Origin: Chloroflexia bacterium
GTDB lineage: Bacteria; Chloroflexota; Chloroflexia; Thermomicrobiales; JALYUS01
Assembly (NCBI GenBank): GCA_025928215.1
Contig: JAICJW010000234.1
Location: 1 to 7,214 of the forward strand
Direction: 5' to 3'
DNA length: 7,214 bases
The position numbers and the translations under genes are program-made. The notes under the pieces were generated by a model. That model made no database searches. It worked only from the letters and a program-made list of their open reading frames with translations, and was not told the origin of the DNA. Shown here piece by piece: positions 6,508 through 7,214 of the stretch (position 1 is its first letter; every line of letters begins with the position of its first letter).

Positions 6508-7158
6508 TCACGGTGTCAGCAAGTCATGTGACGTGCCAAGAATGCAGCCGGTGAAGTGCAGGTTTCCTTGAGGATCCCGCGTCATTCCCGTGCATCTATC
6601 GTTGATCGGCGCCCCAGGAGAGATCACCGTCGCCCCCGTCGTCGCATCGCGTACAATTGGTACCGCTCCCCCAGCCTCTTCAATCGTACATTGCCCACCT
6701 TGATTCATGAGATTGTATGTCACTGCGGCGAAACTCGGCGTTTCGGCACTCGTACGGATGATGCCGAGGCGATCACCAATCGCACAGGTTTGGTAGGCCT
6801 TCCAAAAGCAGTCCTCGACGGTGATCGTCGCGTCAGGGTTCACTATCACCCCATCACGTATCTCTACGGTGCCGCATGTGACACCGAAAGGGGTGGGAAT
6901 CAGGGTAGGTGTCATGGGGGGAATAGAGGTAGGTGTGAACTGAGGTGTCGGAAGCGATTGGGATGTCGCAACGGGAATGGGCGTCTGGAGGACAGGAGAG
7001 ACCGCTGGCGAAGATGGAGGAGGCGTCGGTTTCATACCACAAGCGGCGAGGGCAAGCGCCACAATCACCGGCATTGCACTAATGAGCAGCCAGTGCCCGA
7101 CCGCCATACTCCTTCGTGGTATGGAGCGATGTGCGGGCATCGCGCGACGACTCCTCAT
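6508..7158 (-). CDS. Secreted lipoprotein with Pro/Thr-rich linker and six-cysteine domain, unknown function
   Basis: A 216-residue predicted lipoprotein. Residues 1-22 are basic; residues 23-39 form the hydrophobic signal core, ending in the lipobox Leu37-Ala-Ala-Cys40, so Cys40 would be lipidated and anchored on the outer face of the membrane. Arg15-Arg16-Ser-Met could be a weak twin-arginine motif, though it lacks the usual Phe. Residues 44-90 are a flexible Pro/Thr/Ser-rich linker of the kind frequent in Chloroflexota and other surface lipoproteins. Residues 91-216 form a small domain with cysteines at 95, 117, 125, 157, 189 and 205, an even number fitting three disulfides outside the cell. 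I do not recognise the domain. ATG 7158 is used; ATG codon 7 (7140) with AGGAG ten bases upstream is an alternative that keeps the signal peptide. The gene stands alone, converging with the propeller gene. Lipoprotein status is well supported, function unknown. Confidence 0.85.
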   Translation of the reverse strand: MRSRRAMPAHRSIPRRSMAVGHWLLISAMPVIVALALAACGMKPTPPPSSPAVSPVLQTPIPVATSQSLPTPQFTPTSIPPMTPTLIPTPFGVTCGTVEIRDGVIVNPDATITVEDCFWKAYQTCAIGDRLGIIRTSAETPSFAAVTYNLMNQGGQCTIEEAGGAVPIVRDATTGATVISPGAPINDRCTGMTRDPQGNLHFTGCILGTSHDLLTP

Positions 7159-7164
7159 ACACCG

Positions 7165-7170
7165 ATTATC
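7165..7170 (-). promoter_or_regulatory. -10 element close to the lipoprotein start, possible leaderless promoter
   Basis: On the minus strand GATAAT (5 of 6 to TATAAT) lies only 6 bases before ATG 7158. Transcription would begin about at the A of the ATG, giving a leaderless or nearly leaderless mRNA. No convincing -35 is seen 16-18 bases upstream. Alternatively AAAGGA (7169-7174), which overlaps this hexamer, is the ribosome site of a longer transcript starting beyond the window edge. Confidence 0.35.
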
Positions 7171-7214
7171 CTTTACGCAATAACCGCGAGTTGATTGCCA
7201 GTATGTGCATCGAA

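Overview
The window is a GC-rich bacterial chromosomal segment of ordinary housekeeping and accessory metabolism. Its spine is part of a SUF iron-sulfur cluster assembly locus: the 3' part of sufB and a complete sufD, followed by a small Rieske ferredoxin. Several traits would fit a Chloroflexota-type bacterium, possibly Thermomicrobia or a relative: high GC, a sufB-sufD-Rieske ferredoxin order, a Uma2-family gene, a Pro/Thr-rich lipoprotein linker, and intergenic palindromes built from cagag/ctctg units. This placement is inference from gene content; there is no rRNA or other phylogenetic marker here.

Layout from left to right. Positions 2-850 hold the C-terminal 282 codons of SufB. Positions 851-918 are a short intergenic spacer made almost entirely of small inverted repeats. 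Positions 919-1485 hold a Uma2 (DUF820) PD-(D/E)XK-like protein whose usual catalytic glutamate is a lysine. Positions 1528-2862 hold SufD, starting at TTG behind a very strong Shine-Dalgarno. Positions 2864-2999 hold a degenerate palindromic repeat. Positions 3009-3326 hold a Rieske [2Fe-2S] ferredoxin. Positions 3434-4540 hold a Rieske non-heme iron oxygenase alpha subunit. Positions 4541-4647 hold a second, better preserved copy of the palindromic repeat, acting as the boundary between convergent genes. On the minus strand, 4644-5594 is a D-2-hydroxyacid dehydrogenase. A 233-base divergent intergenic region follows. Positions 5828-6481 hold a small five-repeat beta-propeller protein. On the minus strand, 6508-7158 is a secreted lipoprotein with a Pro/Thr-rich linker and six cysteines. 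Its probable promoter lies at the right end of the window.

How the genes work together: SufB and SufD form the scaffold, with SufC (not in the window), on which Fe-S clusters are built. The Rieske ferredoxin is probably a SUF-associated electron carrier, and the oxygenase behind it carries both a Rieske cluster and a mononuclear iron, so it could be a client of either. The dehydrogenase, propeller and lipoprotein have no evident functional link to SUF.

No phage, CRISPR array, transposase, tRNA or rRNA was seen. The most unusual points are the active-site-altered Uma2 gene placed between sufB and sufD, the two related palindromic elements that each start within 2-5 bases of a stop codon, and the glutamate in the bridging position of the oxygenase. 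I do not see convincing evidence of a wholly new multi-gene system.
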